A stretch of 45,526 nucleotides of DNA, taken from Lysinibacillus composti (lineage in GTDB: Bacteria; Bacillota; Bacilli; Bacillales_A; Planococcaceae). Each line of letters begins with the position of its first letter. Positions within the stretch are counted from its first letter, which is position 1. The DNA is taken from contig NZ_JAFBDY010000027.1 of NCBI RefSeq assembly GCF_016908465.1, forward strand, positions 1 to 45,526, written 5' to 3'. The notes beneath the pieces were generated by a model, which was not told where the DNA came from, did not search any database, and saw only the letters and a program-made list of their open reading frames with translations. Shown piece by piece: positions 27,410 through 35,940 of this stretch. A program made the position numbers and the translations under genes.

Positions 27410-28420
27410 ATGGAAAAACTTAAACCATTCAATGAGAAACTAACTACAGCTGAAATGGGGAAACTTTGGGTTACTTATACGGGGAATACGATGGCTACGT
27501 GTGTGCTTAGTTATTATTTGAACAATGTTGAAGACCCAGAGATCAAAAAAGTCGTAGAGACTGCCTTGCAATTAGCTGACACGATTGTAAAAGATGTGAA
27601 GGAAATCCTTATAGCGGAAAACTTTCCGGTACCCATTGGCTATACCGACGAAGATGTAAACTTAGGGGCACCAAGGTTATTTTCGGATGAATTTTATCTT
27701 TGGTACTTGAAATATACTGGTAAGGCAGGAATGAGCATTTATACAATTGCCATTCCACTCATGACAAGAAAAGATATAAGAGAGTTATTTACCAAAATAC
27801 TTAAGTCTACATTGGACTTAGAATCTATGGTGAATCAAACCTTAATGGACAAAGGACTATATATTGAGCCTCCACAAATTCCAACTCCAGAAAAAGTAGA
27901 AATGATTCAAAAACAAAGCTTTTTACACGGTTTTTTCGGAGATATTCGACCTCTTCATGCAATGGAGATTACACATCTTTACGATAATATCGAAAATAAT
28001 ATTGCCAGCAAAGCCTTACTGTTGGGTTTTAGCCAAGTAGCTAAAGAAGATAAGATTCGGAAATATTTTATACGAGGAAAAGAACTCACAAATAACCATA
28101 TCGAAAAAAGTACTGAAAAATTGCATGAGTCAAACTTACCATCTCTCAAAATATTAGATCATTTAGTAAGTGATTCTACGATTCCTCCATTTTCTGATAA
28201 ATTAATGTTGGCCCATAAGATTGAAATGTTCTCAATGAAAATAAGAACGGCTGGTAATGGAATTTCGTTGAACGGAAGAAGAGATATAGCAAAAATGTAT
28301 GTTAGTATGCTAACGGATTTAGGGCTATATGTGGAAGACGGTTTCAACATTATGATTGAGCACGAATGGATGGAACAGCCCCCACTGGCAATTAATCGAG
28401 ATGAATTAACTTCTAATTAG
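27410..28420 (+). CDS. DUF3231 family protein, paralogue of the gene at 24845
   Basis: A 336-residue protein with the same two-half layout as the other DUF3231 protein: TAEMGKLWVTYTGNT opens the first half, HAMEITHLYDNIENN the second, and it ends in HEWMEQPP. Helical, probably soluble. ATG at 27410 has AAGGAGA upstream. The similarity to the first copy is clear but low, so the duplication is old. No function can be given beyond a possible spore role suggested by the neighbours. Positions 28421-28680 downstream hold no gene or clear terminator. Confidence 0.78.
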   Translation: MEKLKPFNEKLTTAEMGKLWVTYTGNTMATCVLSYYLNNVEDPEIKKVVETALQLADTIVKDVKEILIAENFPVPIGYTDEDVNLGAPRLFSDEFYLWYLKYTGKAGMSIYTIAIPLMTRKDIRELFTKILKSTLDLESMVNQTLMDKGLYIEPPQIPTPEKVEMIQKQSFLHGFFGDIRPLHAMEITHLYDNIENNIASKALLLGFSQVAKEDKIRKYFIRGKELTNNHIEKSTEKLHESNLPSLKILDHLVSDSTIPPFSDKLMLAHKIEMFSMKIRTAGNGISLNGRRDIAKMYVSMLTDLGLYVEDGFNIMIEHEWMEQPPLAINRDELTSN

Positions 28421-28692
28421 TAAATGAGCAGGTTCGTTTCCAATGATACTTATTTATAAAGGGTTTTAGTGGACGTAGAAATAATAGGACAGTATAGTAG
28501 TATTATTGAATAAAATTGTCAAAGATTGGCCATAGGACCTAGATTATCCAATGACCGATTTTGATGTTTTGGGTGATGTGGGAAAGAAGTACGAAATGAA
28601 ACCGGAAGCATCGTTCGGTGTATCTTAAAGCCCACAAAAAAATCACACCAACTAATCTAAGTTTTTAATAAGCCAAGTCAGGGGGAGTTTTT

Positions 28693-29973
28693 TTGTTTTT
28701 AACAACAAAATTGGCGAATGGCGTTTCGTTGCATATTCGACAAACATCACAATTTAAAACGGTGAATTTTGCATTCAAATTTTCACGACCTTTAACAGTG
28801 CAAGATGCTGCAGAGCGTGCAGTTTTAGCGAATGTATTGCAACATAGTAATGCGAAGTTTCCTAAGTCTGCAGCGTTCCGAAGTTATTTAGATGACTTAT
28901 ACGGAACGGTTTTATATTTTGACTCAGCAAAACGCGGTGACTTGCTGAAAGTTCTATTAAATATCGAAACAGTCAATGATGAATACCTTTCAAAAGGCGA
29001 TGTTTTAAATAAAGTCATTGACCTAATCAAAACGGTGATCTTTGAACCGAATTTTGAAAACGGCCAGTTCGTTTCAAGCATCGTGGAACGTGAAAAAGAA
29101 ATGGTGAAACAACGTATTGAATCCGTTTTCGATGATAAAACAAGATACGCACACCAACGCTTATCTCAAATTTTACGTCCAAATCATCCTGCTTCAATTT
29201 CTGCCAACGGAACAATTGAAACGGTTGATCAAATCACGGCAGAGTCCTTAACAAAAGCGTATCAAACGATGATCGATGAAGATCAAATTGATATTTACGT
29301 GGTTGGGGATGTTGATGTAGAAGCTATAAAATCGCAGCTGCAATCGGCTCTTCAATTTAGCGATCGCGACGTAAAAAAGCCAGAAAATCCAACAACAGAA
29401 TTAAAAGCCGAAAAGGAATATACAAAAGAAACGCAAGACATGAAACAAGGGAAACTGCATATCGGGTACAGTACGCCAATTTTCTTTGGTGATGAAGACT
29501 TCCCAAAAATGCAAGTATTCAATGGAATCTTTGGTGGCTATGCCCATTCCAAACTGTTCATGAACGTTCGTGAGCGTGAATCCCTTGCTTACTATGCGTC
29601 TAGCTCGTATTCTTCGCATTATGGGTTGATTTATGTGGTATCTGGTATTGAGCCTTCGAAAGAAAAGAAAGCGACCGAGGTTATTGCAGAACAACTCGAA
29701 GCAATGAAAAACGGTGAAATTTCTGACTTAGAATTAGCGCAAACAAGAGCGATGTTAAAAAACAACTTAAAAGAAGCGCTTGATTTAGCGCGTGGTCAAA
29801 TTGATATCTTTGACCAATATAAAGATTTTAATGAGGCGTTCTCCATCGACACATGGACAAAACGTTGGGATGAAGTCACAAAAGAAGATATCCAAAAAGT
29901 GGCGTCGCAAGTTAAGTTAGAAGCCATTTACTTCTTATGTGGAAAGGAGGACTCACAGGATGCAAACAATTGA
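28693..29973 (+). CDS. ymfF: M16-family peptidase-like protein without the zinc motif
   Basis: A 426-residue member of the M16 (insulinase/processing peptidase) family. The HxxEH zinc motif expected near residues 45-60 is absent (the region reads LANVLQHSNAKFP). It is therefore probably the non-catalytic half of a heterodimer with the following YmfH, as in other paired M16 proteins. The C-terminal domain has MNVRERESLAYYASSSY, the usual substrate-holding R/Y segment. The start is TTG at 28693 after GGGGGAG. It overlaps ymfH by 14 bases, supporting stoichiometric synthesis. Confidence 0.9.
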   Translation: MFLTTKLANGVSLHIRQTSQFKTVNFAFKFSRPLTVQDAAERAVLANVLQHSNAKFPKSAAFRSYLDDLYGTVLYFDSAKRGDLLKVLLNIETVNDEYLSKGDVLNKVIDLIKTVIFEPNFENGQFVSSIVEREKEMVKQRIESVFDDKTRYAHQRLSQILRPNHPASISANGTIETVDQITAESLTKAYQTMIDEDQIDIYVVGDVDVEAIKSQLQSALQFSDRDVKKPENPTTELKAEKEYTKETQDMKQGKLHIGYSTPIFFGDEDFPKMQVFNGIFGGYAHSKLFMNVRERESLAYYASSSYSSHYGLIYVVSGIEPSKEKKATEVIAEQLEAMKNGEISDLELAQTRAMLKNNLKEALDLARGQIDIFDQYKDFNEAFSIDTWTKRWDEVTKEDIQKVASQVKLEAIYFLCGKEDSQDANN

Positions 29974-31261
29974 GTTTAACCAATTAGGGGAAACGTTATA
30001 TTATAAAAAATTAAACAATGGGTTAGATGTGTACATTTTACCAAAAAAAGGATTCTCAAAAACATTCGTGACGTTCACAACAAAATATGGCTCGATTGAC
30101 CGTACGTTTGTTCCAATTGGAGAGTCTGAAGCAATTACAGTACCAGACGGGATTGCCCACTTCCTTGAGCACAAAATGTTCGAAAAGGAAGAAGGCGACG
30201 TATTCCAAAAGTTCAGTGAATCAGGGGCATCTGCAAATGCGTTCACATCATTCACTAGAACTGCTTACCTATTTTCTGCCACAGACCATATCTACACAAG
30301 TACAGAAACTTTATTAAATTTCGTGCAAGAACCGTACTTCACGGAAAAAACGGTGGAAAAAGAAAAAGGAATTATTGGCCAGGAAATAACGATGTACGAT
30401 GACCAACCAGATTGGCGTCTGTATTTCGGTGCGATTGAAAATATGTACCACACGCACCCGGTGAAAATCGACATCGCAGGTACAATCGAATCGATCGATA
30501 AAATCACAGCGGATCATTTATATACTTGCTACAATACGTTTTATCATCCGTCCAACATGCTTCTTTTCGTTGTAGGAAACGTGGACCAAACGGAAATGAT
30601 GGCGTTTATCGAAGACAATCAAAACAAAAAAGAATTCCCAGAACCAACACCAATTGAGCGTCACTTCGAAGAGGAACCAACAGACGTGGCGATTAAAGAT
30701 CGTGTACTAAATATGGACGTTCAAAAGCCAAAAGTGTATGTGGGATTGAAAGCAAAACGCGTTGACTTAAGTGGCGATGAAATGCTAAAACACGAACTTG
30801 CCGTTCAAATCGCGTTAGAATGCTTATTTGGCCGTGCCTCTAATTTCTATACTGAAGTGTATGAAGGCGGCTTAATTGATGAATCCTTCGCCTATGACTT
30901 CTCGTTAGAAAAAGGGTATGGATTTGCGTTAATCGGTTCGGATTCAAAAGATCCAGACAAACTTGTAGAAGCAATTAAAAATGAGTTGAAAAAAGCTGAA
31001 GATCCTTCTTATTTTGATGCAGAAGCTGTTGAGCGAATTAAACGCAAAAAAATCGGGTTCTTCTTACGTGCACTAAACTCAATGGAATTTATTGCCAACC
31101 AATTTACGCGTTATGAATTTAATGAGATGAACTTATTTGACGCAGTACCGACAATCGAAAAAATCACAGTAGAAGATATCGTGAAAGAATTCGATACTAT
31201 TCAAGGTGAAACACAACAAACAGTGTTCAAAGTTTTACCAATGAGCGAGAAGAAGGCATAA
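29960..31261 (+). CDS. ymfH: M16-family zinc peptidase
   Basis: A 433-residue M16 peptidase with an intact inverted zinc motif: H67-F-L-E70-H71 in DGIAHFLEHKMF, with a distal glutamate in EKGIIGQEITMYDD (about residues 135-142). It is the catalytic partner of YmfF. ATG at 29960 with AAAGGAGG at 29943-29950 is chosen, inside the end of ymfF; the in-frame start seven codons upstream precedes that binding site. The substrate is not known. Its stop overlaps the ymfI start by one base (TAATG). Confidence 0.93.
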   Translation: MQTIEFNQLGETLYYKKLNNGLDVYILPKKGFSKTFVTFTTKYGSIDRTFVPIGESEAITVPDGIAHFLEHKMFEKEEGDVFQKFSESGASANAFTSFTRTAYLFSATDHIYTSTETLLNFVQEPYFTEKTVEKEKGIIGQEITMYDDQPDWRLYFGAIENMYHTHPVKIDIAGTIESIDKITADHLYTCYNTFYHPSNMLLFVVGNVDQTEMMAFIEDNQNKKEFPEPTPIERHFEEEPTDVAIKDRVLNMDVQKPKVYVGLKAKRVDLSGDEMLKHELAVQIALECLFGRASNFYTEVYEGGLIDESFAYDFSLEKGYGFALIGSDSKDPDKLVEAIKNELKKAEDPSYFDAEAVERIKRKKIGFFLRALNSMEFIANQFTRYEFNEMNLFDAVPTIEKITVEDIVKEFDTIQGETQQTVFKVLPMSEKKA

Positions 31262-31989
31262 TGAAAAAATATGCCCTAGTAGTTGGCGCTTCCGGAGCTA
31301 TCGGAAGTGCCATTTGTGCTGAACTAGCAAATAATGGCTGGTCTCTTTATCTTCATTATAATAGTACGGCGGAACGGGTCCACGAGCACACAGAGCAACT
31401 CCACGCCAAATACCCAGATCAGGAATTCATCCCAGTACAAGCGGATTTCTCTCAAGATGATGGCGCGGAACACCTAGCAAAACAACTGTTTACCTTACAA
31501 GCAGTTGTTTTCGCCGGTGGACATGCCTTTTTTGGTTTAATAGAAGATACGCCTGTCGAGGAAATGTCTAAGCTTTGGAAAGTGCACGTTCAAAATCCGA
31601 TGAGGTTACTAGCACTAACGTCGAAAAAGCTTCGCGTGAATTTGGTGAGCTACGTGTTGTTCATCGGTTCGATTTGGGGTGAAGCAGGTGCTGCTGGTGA
31701 ATCGGTTTACTCTGCAGTAAAAGGCGCTCAACATGCATTCGTAAAATCCTACGCCAAAGAAGTGGCCTTTAATCAAATCCGAGTCAATGCCATCGCGCCT
31801 GGTTTCATTGATACAATCATGAACCACCATTTAGATGAAGAAGAACGCGCATCCATTAATGATGAAATCCCATTAGGGTACGCCGGATCAACGGAAGACG
31901 TCGCCAAAATGGTTTCCTTCTATTTAAGTGGACAAGCCGATTACGTCACGGGACAAATCATTCGGTTGAATGGTGGATGGTATATTTAG
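31261..31989 (+). CDS. ymfI: short-chain dehydrogenase/reductase
   Basis: A 242-residue SDR enzyme. The dinucleotide loop GASGAIGSAI is at residues 9-18, the catalytic residues are S137, Y150 and K154 (YSAVK), and IRLNGGW closes the fold. FabG-like in length; the substrate is unknown. ATG at 31261 overlaps the ymfH stop. It ends the ymfF-H-I transcript, with a repeat array directly after. Confidence 0.92.
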   Translation: MKKYALVVGASGAIGSAICAELANNGWSLYLHYNSTAERVHEHTEQLHAKYPDQEFIPVQADFSQDDGAEHLAKQLFTLQAVVFAGGHAFFGLIEDTPVEEMSKLWKVHVQNPMRLLALTSKKLRVNLVSYVLFIGSIWGEAGAAGESVYSAVKGAQHAFVKSYAKEVAFNQIRVNAIAPGFIDTIMNHHLDEEERASINDEIPLGYAGSTEDVAKMVSFYLSGQADYVTGQIIRLNGGWYI

Positions 31990-32039
31990 TTTTTTTCTTG
32001 AAGTGGTGATGAAGGACTTGGGAAAGCGTGGGCGTGAGG

Positions 32040-32375
32040 GAAATGGTCGTCATTTTGGGGATGAAGACCAAAAAGAAGTTAGTTCACGAATGAAGTGGTC
32101 TTCATCGAGGTTATGAAGACCAAAATGAAGTCGGTCCACGAGGGAAAAGGTCTTCATCGAGGTTATGAAGACCAAAATGAAGTCGGTCCACGAGGGAAAA
32201 GGTCTTCATCGAGGTTATGAAGACCAAAATGAGGTCAGTTCACTAGAGAAAAGGTCTTCATCAAGGTTATGAAGTCCAAAATGAAATCTGTTCACGCGCG
32301 AAAAGGTCTTCATCAAGGTTATGAAGACCAAACCGAAACAGACACGCATTAAAATGTCTTTCATCCCAGACCAAA
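32040..32375. repeat. 52-bp phased hairpin array (array D, GGTCTTCATC/ATGAAGACC)
   Basis: GGTCTTCAT cores start at 32097, 32149, 32201, 32253 and 32305, exactly 52 bp apart, with decayed units at about 32046 and 32357. GGTCTTCAT pairs with ATGAAGACC over a loop CGAGGTT or CAAGGTT. The hairpin arms are those of array A, but the spacer differs (with GTCGGTCCACGAGGG). It is followed by a C/A-rich, G-poor tail (32365-32410). Confidence 0.93.
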
Positions 32376-32498
32376 CCCAAACACTAAGCCCAAATTTATC
32401 CCGTAAAACCACATATTATACCAAACTAGTTGGCTGAACAAAGCATTATAATTCTTTCTCTTTTGAACATACTAAATGTGCAAAGGAGGAGATGCAAA

Positions 32499-32756
32499 AT
32501 GGCAATTTTAGAAAACTGGGAAAAGTGGACATCATTCTTAGGTGACCAAGTAAAAAACGCGCAAGAAATGGGTATGCCGAAACAAGTAATTGACACTACA
32601 GCGAAACAAATCGGTGACTACCTTGCGAAAAACGTTGACCCCAAAAATGAGCAAGAACGTGTACTTGCTGATCTTTGGAGCGTAGCCGCTGATGAAGAGA
32701 AGCATGCACTTGCAAACTGCGTTGTAAAACTAGTTCAATCTCGCAAATTACAATAA
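32499..32756 (+). CDS. ymfJ: DUF3243 family protein
   Basis: An 85-residue, helical, acidic protein (MAILENWEKWTSFLGDQ) of the DUF3243 family, of unknown function, in its usual place after ymfI. ATG at 32499 follows AAAGGAGGAG at 32482-32491; the 23-codon upstream extension lacks a binding site. Hydrophilic, without membrane segments. Confidence 0.88.
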   Translation: MAILENWEKWTSFLGDQVKNAQEMGMPKQVIDTTAKQIGDYLAKNVDPKNEQERVLADLWSVAADEEKHALANCVVKLVQSRKLQ

Positions 32757-32763
32757 CTAGTCG

Positions 32764-32838
32764 ACGAAGCCTTGCCAAAAAGCTAGTCGCGACAATTTAA
32801 GTACGCCTCACGCGACCGGTTTCTAAACAAGGCTTCGT
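32764..32838. other. nested inverted repeat after ymfJ
   Basis: ACGAAGCCTTG (32764-32774) pairs with CAAGGCTTCGT (32828-32838), enclosing GTCGCG (32786-32791) and CGCGAC (32811-32816). There is no T run. It is GC-rich compared with the surroundings, like the foldback at 15378, and may be a short relative of it or an RNA-stabilising structure. Confidence 0.6.
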
Positions 32839-32901
32839 GTAGGCAAGCGGACGCGATATGATTTCTGCCCGCAAATGATAACGCGTAGAATTTTAACTTT
32901 G

Positions 32902-32928
32902 AAAAAGGGGGCTCGTCCTCCTTTTTTC
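32902..32928 (+). terminator. intrinsic terminator after ymfJ
   Basis: AAAAAGGGGG and CCTCCTTTTT form a 10-bp stem (one G-U) around CTCGT, followed by T. Downstream, at 33018, an eight-codon frame (MEKLPTFT) with a GAGGG upstream is present but not convincing. Confidence 0.85.
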
Positions 32929-33077
32929 TTTATACATATTGTCGTTGTGCTCATTATAAATTAGGAAGTGAGTTCAACTAACATCAAGAAAATAAAAATA
33001 AGTAGAGGGTGATAGATATGGAGAAATTACCGACATTCACATAAATAGTGTGAAATTTAATATTTTGGTAGAAAATT

Positions 33078-33118
33078 GTTGTATACAACTTTTCAACGCA
33101 AATAAAATCAGCTATGAT
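33078..33118 (+). promoter_or_regulatory. ymfK promoter with adjacent palindrome
   Basis: TTTTCA (33090-33095) and TATGAT (33113-33118) are 17 bp apart. GTTGTATACAAC (33078-33089) is a perfect 12-bp palindrome ending exactly at the -35. It is a good candidate operator or activator site for the ymfK-ymfM transcript; the protein that binds is unknown. Confidence 0.5.
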
Positions 33119-33164
33119 GAAACTTAGGGAAAAAATATACGTTTCATAGTGAGGGGACAGCTTT

Positions 33165-33962
33165 ATGGCTGAATGGTATTTTGAATATGAGATTCAAGTA
33201 AATCGCCCAGGTTTGTTGGGAGATATTGCATCACTCTTAGGTATGTTACGCGTAAATATTGTAACGATCAATGGGGTGGATGAAGGTAAGCGTGGATTGT
33301 TATTAAAAGCCAATAAAGATGAATCGATTGAGCGTTTCTATTCAATTGTATCCACGATGGATAATATTAAAGTAACGAAATTTCGACAGCCAAAATTACG
33401 TGACCGCTTAGCCGTGAGACACGGGCATTATATTGAAAAAGATGCTGACGAGAAAAACACATTCCGCTTTGTACGTGATGAACTTGGGGTCCTCGTTGAT
33501 TTTATGGCAGAACTCTTTAAAAAAGAAGGCAATCGTTTGATTGGTATTCGAGGAATGCCTCGCGTAGGGAAAACCGAATCCATTGTGGCAGCAAGTGTTT
33601 GTGCCAACAAAAAGTGGATTTTCTTATCATCAACAATGATTAAACAAACGGTTCGTAATAGATTGCATGGAGATGAATTTAGCGATAATAACGTCTTTAT
33701 TTTGGATGGCGTTGTGACGCGAAAATCAAATGACGAAGGGCATCAACAACTCGTACGAGAAATCATGAAGATGCCGACTGTGAAAGTTATAGAGCACCCA
33801 GATATGTTTGTTCAACATTCAGAATATAAAATTGAAGATTTCGATTATATCATTGAACTTCGTCATCATCCAGATGAAGAAATTACGTATGAAATTTTGG
33901 CTAAAAACGACATGATGTCTCAATCTGATCCATTTGGTGGCTTTGGAGGATTTAATTTTTAA
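33165..33962 (+). CDS. ymfK: DUF3388 protein: ACT-like domain plus P-loop domain
   Basis: A 265-residue protein. Residues 1-75 look like an ACT domain (EIQVNRPGLLGDIASLLGMLRVNI). The following part has a Walker A-like GMPRVGKT (about residues 127-134) and IELRHHPDEE near the end; the tail is FGGFGGFNF. The family is conserved next to ymfM/pgsA in Bacillales, and its function is unknown. ATG at 33165 follows GAGGGGA. It probably binds a small molecule and a nucleotide, inferred from the two motifs. Confidence 0.88.
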   Translation: MAEWYFEYEIQVNRPGLLGDIASLLGMLRVNIVTINGVDEGKRGLLLKANKDESIERFYSIVSTMDNIKVTKFRQPKLRDRLAVRHGHYIEKDADEKNTFRFVRDELGVLVDFMAELFKKEGNRLIGIRGMPRVGKTESIVAASVCANKKWIFLSSTMIKQTVRNRLHGDEFSDNNVFILDGVVTRKSNDEGHQQLVREIMKMPTVKVIEHPDMFVQHSEYKIEDFDYIIELRHHPDEEITYEILAKNDMMSQSDPFGGFGGFNF

Positions 33963-33981
33963 GAAAAAGTAGGTGTTTTAC

Positions 33982-34869
33982 GTGACAGAACTCGGCTCGC
34001 GCCTTAAAGAAGCGAGATTATCGAAAGGGTATAGTTTAGACGATCTTCAAGAAATTACGAAGATCCAAAAACGATATTTGATCGGAATCGAAGAAGGCAA
34101 TTACTCCATTATGCCAGGCACATTTTATGTTCGTGCATTTATTAAACAATACGCAGATGCGGTTGGCTTAGATGCAGATGAAATCCTAGAGGAATTTAGG
34201 AAGGATCTGCCAGCACAACAAGCAACAGAAGAAGTAGCACAATCCTTTACACAAAGTCCAACACGACGTAAACTTCAACGATCTTCCTCAAGTAAAATGA
34301 TGGAATCTGCTCCAAAATTTATTGTTGCACTTTTTATTATCGTCATTATCGTCGCAATTTGGTTCTTATATCAACAAAAAGTGTCCAATAACGTACCAGA
34401 TGATGTAAAAGAAGGCGTTTCGGAAGTTGAAATCGAACAAAAAACACCGCCAACAGGTGAAGAAACAACTCCACCTGCTGATACAACAGAGCCTACTAAA
34501 GAAGAGACTCCTGTTGAAGAAGAGGAAGAAGAAGAGCCAGTTCAAGAATTATCAGCTGGGGCCATTCAACCAGACGGTGTCACAACCAACTATGAACTTT
34601 CAGGTACAGACAAAATGAATATCCGTGTAGAAGTGACTGGCGATACTTGGGTTGGAATCCGTAATGAAGCGGGTGCAGAACAAGTAACAGCACAAACTTA
34701 CTCAGCTGGTGCGGTCGTTGAACACGATTCAACTGCAAACGGCTATGCACGTATTCGTTTAGGAAATGCCTTAAATGCAAAAGTGTTCGTAAACGATGTA
34801 GAACTTCCATACGCACAACAAATTACAACTCAAAATATCGTAATTATTTTACAAGAAGAGGAACAATAG
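33982..34869 (+). CDS. ymfM: RodZ-like cytoskeletal membrane protein
   Basis: A 295-residue RodZ-family protein linking the MreB cytoskeleton to the cell wall machinery. An N-terminal Cro-type HTH domain (TELGSRLKEARLSKGYSLDD onward) is followed by one membrane helix (about residues 113-132, IVALFIIVIIVAIWFLY), a Thr/Pro/Glu-rich linker with an EEEEEEE-like run, and an extracellular DUF4115 domain. GTG at 33982 is preferred: AAGTAGGTG lies at the right distance, whereas the GTG at 33973 is part of that site. Confidence 0.88.
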   Translation: MTELGSRLKEARLSKGYSLDDLQEITKIQKRYLIGIEEGNYSIMPGTFYVRAFIKQYADAVGLDADEILEEFRKDLPAQQATEEVAQSFTQSPTRRKLQRSSSSKMMESAPKFIVALFIIVIIVAIWFLYQQKVSNNVPDDVKEGVSEVEIEQKTPPTGEETTPPADTTEPTKEETPVEEEEEEEPVQELSAGAIQPDGVTTNYELSGTDKMNIRVEVTGDTWVGIRNEAGAEQVTAQTYSAGAVVEHDSTANGYARIRLGNALNAKVFVNDVELPYAQQITTQNIVIILQEEEQ

Positions 34870-34882
34870 TCATAATAAGGAT

Positions 34883-35205
34883 AGCTAGGCGCGGTTCCCA
34901 TGGCGAACTGTTGCCTGGCTGTCAAGATGACGCTTTGGTGTTCTCATCAAGAAGCGGGATCTTCAGTCATCTATCTTAATCTCTAGTTCAGAACGCCAGC
35001 TCCGAGGGCGACTTCGAAAACCCCTTCGAGGACAAAAATTGTGTAGTTTCCATGAAACACACGATTTTCTGCGCCGAAAGTGAAACGACAGGCGCAAAAA
35101 TCCTCTCGTGGTTTCCTCCAGTTGTTGGGGCTCACACGATGTGAGTCATGACGGCAATGCGACACGATGTCGCGTTTTTGCCGTTGCGGAGCTTAACGGG
35201 CGTTC
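34883..35205. other. large GC-rich structured region between ymfM and pgsA
   Basis: A hairpin AGCTAGGC/GCCTGGCT (34883-34920) with inner GTTC/GAAC comes first. Then a long-range foldback: GAACGCC (34991-34997) with GGCGTTC (35199-35205), and AGCTCCG (34998-35004) with CGGAGCT (35187-35193). Inside are GTTTC/GAAAC, TGCGCC/GGCGCA (35070-35096) and CGACA/TGTCG. It resembles the multi-branched element at 15378 in plan. No T run follows, so it is not a simple terminator. The open frame across it is not credible. Confidence 0.65.
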
Positions 35206-35255
35206 TTCACTTTTATTAGATGGCTATTTTTCTTTATGAAAGGTGTTAGCAAGAC

Positions 35256-35834
35256 ATGAATTTACCAAACAAAATAACCGTCTCCCGGATTCTATTAATT
35301 CCTATTTTCGTCATCGTGATGGTCATCGATTTTGGATGGGGCAATATGACGTTTTTAGGTGCCGAAATGCCTGTTGAACATTTCGTAGGTGCACTCATTT
35401 TCATCATCGCTTCCACAACAGACTGGATCGATGGGCACTTTGCGCGGAAATACAACCTCGTCACAACATTAGGGAAATTTTTAGATCCTTTAGCAGATAA
35501 ATTACTAACAGCAGCTGCGTTTATCATCTTAGTTGAACTAGGAATGGCACCAGCTTGGGTCATTATTGCGATCTTAAGCCGTGAATTCGCCGTAACCGGA
35601 TTACGTTCAATTTTAGCCGATAAAGGAACGGTTGTCGCAGCAAGTAATTTAGGAAAAATTAAAACATGGACTCAAATCGTAGCCATTTCAGCACTTTTAC
35701 TACACAACATTATTTTTATTAACTTCGGCTTACCTTTTGATGACATCATGCTTTATATCGCATTATTCTTTACAATGTGGTCTGGATGGGATTATTTCTA
35801 TCTAAATCGTCATGCATTATTAGAATCAAAATAA
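35256..35834 (+). CDS. pgsA: CDP-diacylglycerol-glycerol-3-phosphate phosphatidyltransferase
   Basis: A 192-residue membrane enzyme making phosphatidylglycerol phosphate. The CDP-alcohol phosphatidyltransferase signature is complete: D56, D59-G60, A63-R64, G73, D77 and D81 (DWIDGHFARKYNLV, then TLGKFLDPLADK). About five or six membrane helices. ATG at 35256 has AAAGGTG 12 bases upstream. Essential for phospholipid synthesis; usual place between ymfM and cinA. Confidence 0.96.
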   Translation: MNLPNKITVSRILLIPIFVIVMVIDFGWGNMTFLGAEMPVEHFVGALIFIIASTTDWIDGHFARKYNLVTTLGKFLDPLADKLLTAAAFIILVELGMAPAWVIIAILSREFAVTGLRSILADKGTVVAASNLGKIKTWTQIVAISALLLHNIIFINFGLPFDDIMLYIALFFTMWSGWDYFYLNRHALLESK

Positions 35835-35846
35835 CAAGTTTATGTA

Positions 35847-35896
35847 ATCAACGATGAGGGTATTTTCATAAAATAACTCATCTTTGATTTTTTTTT
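35847..35896 (+). terminator. intrinsic terminator after pgsA
   Basis: ATCAACGATGAG (35847-35858) pairs with CTCATCTTTGAT (35877-35888) with one mismatch, followed by eight or more T. Confidence 0.88.
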
Positions 35897-35940
35897 CGTT
35901 AAAAAAGAGAGTTTTTATTCTAAAAAAGTGAGGTTAGAGG

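Noticed and set aside
32764..32838. tRNA-like or small RNA gene
   Set aside because: The inverted repeat has no tRNA features (no T-loop or CCA-end pattern), no promoter and no T run. It is kept only as a nested inverted repeat.
34883..35205. T-box or other riboswitch upstream of pgsA
   Set aside because: No T-box sequence and no terminator/antiterminator pair with a T run is seen; the stems are more like a foldback repeat.
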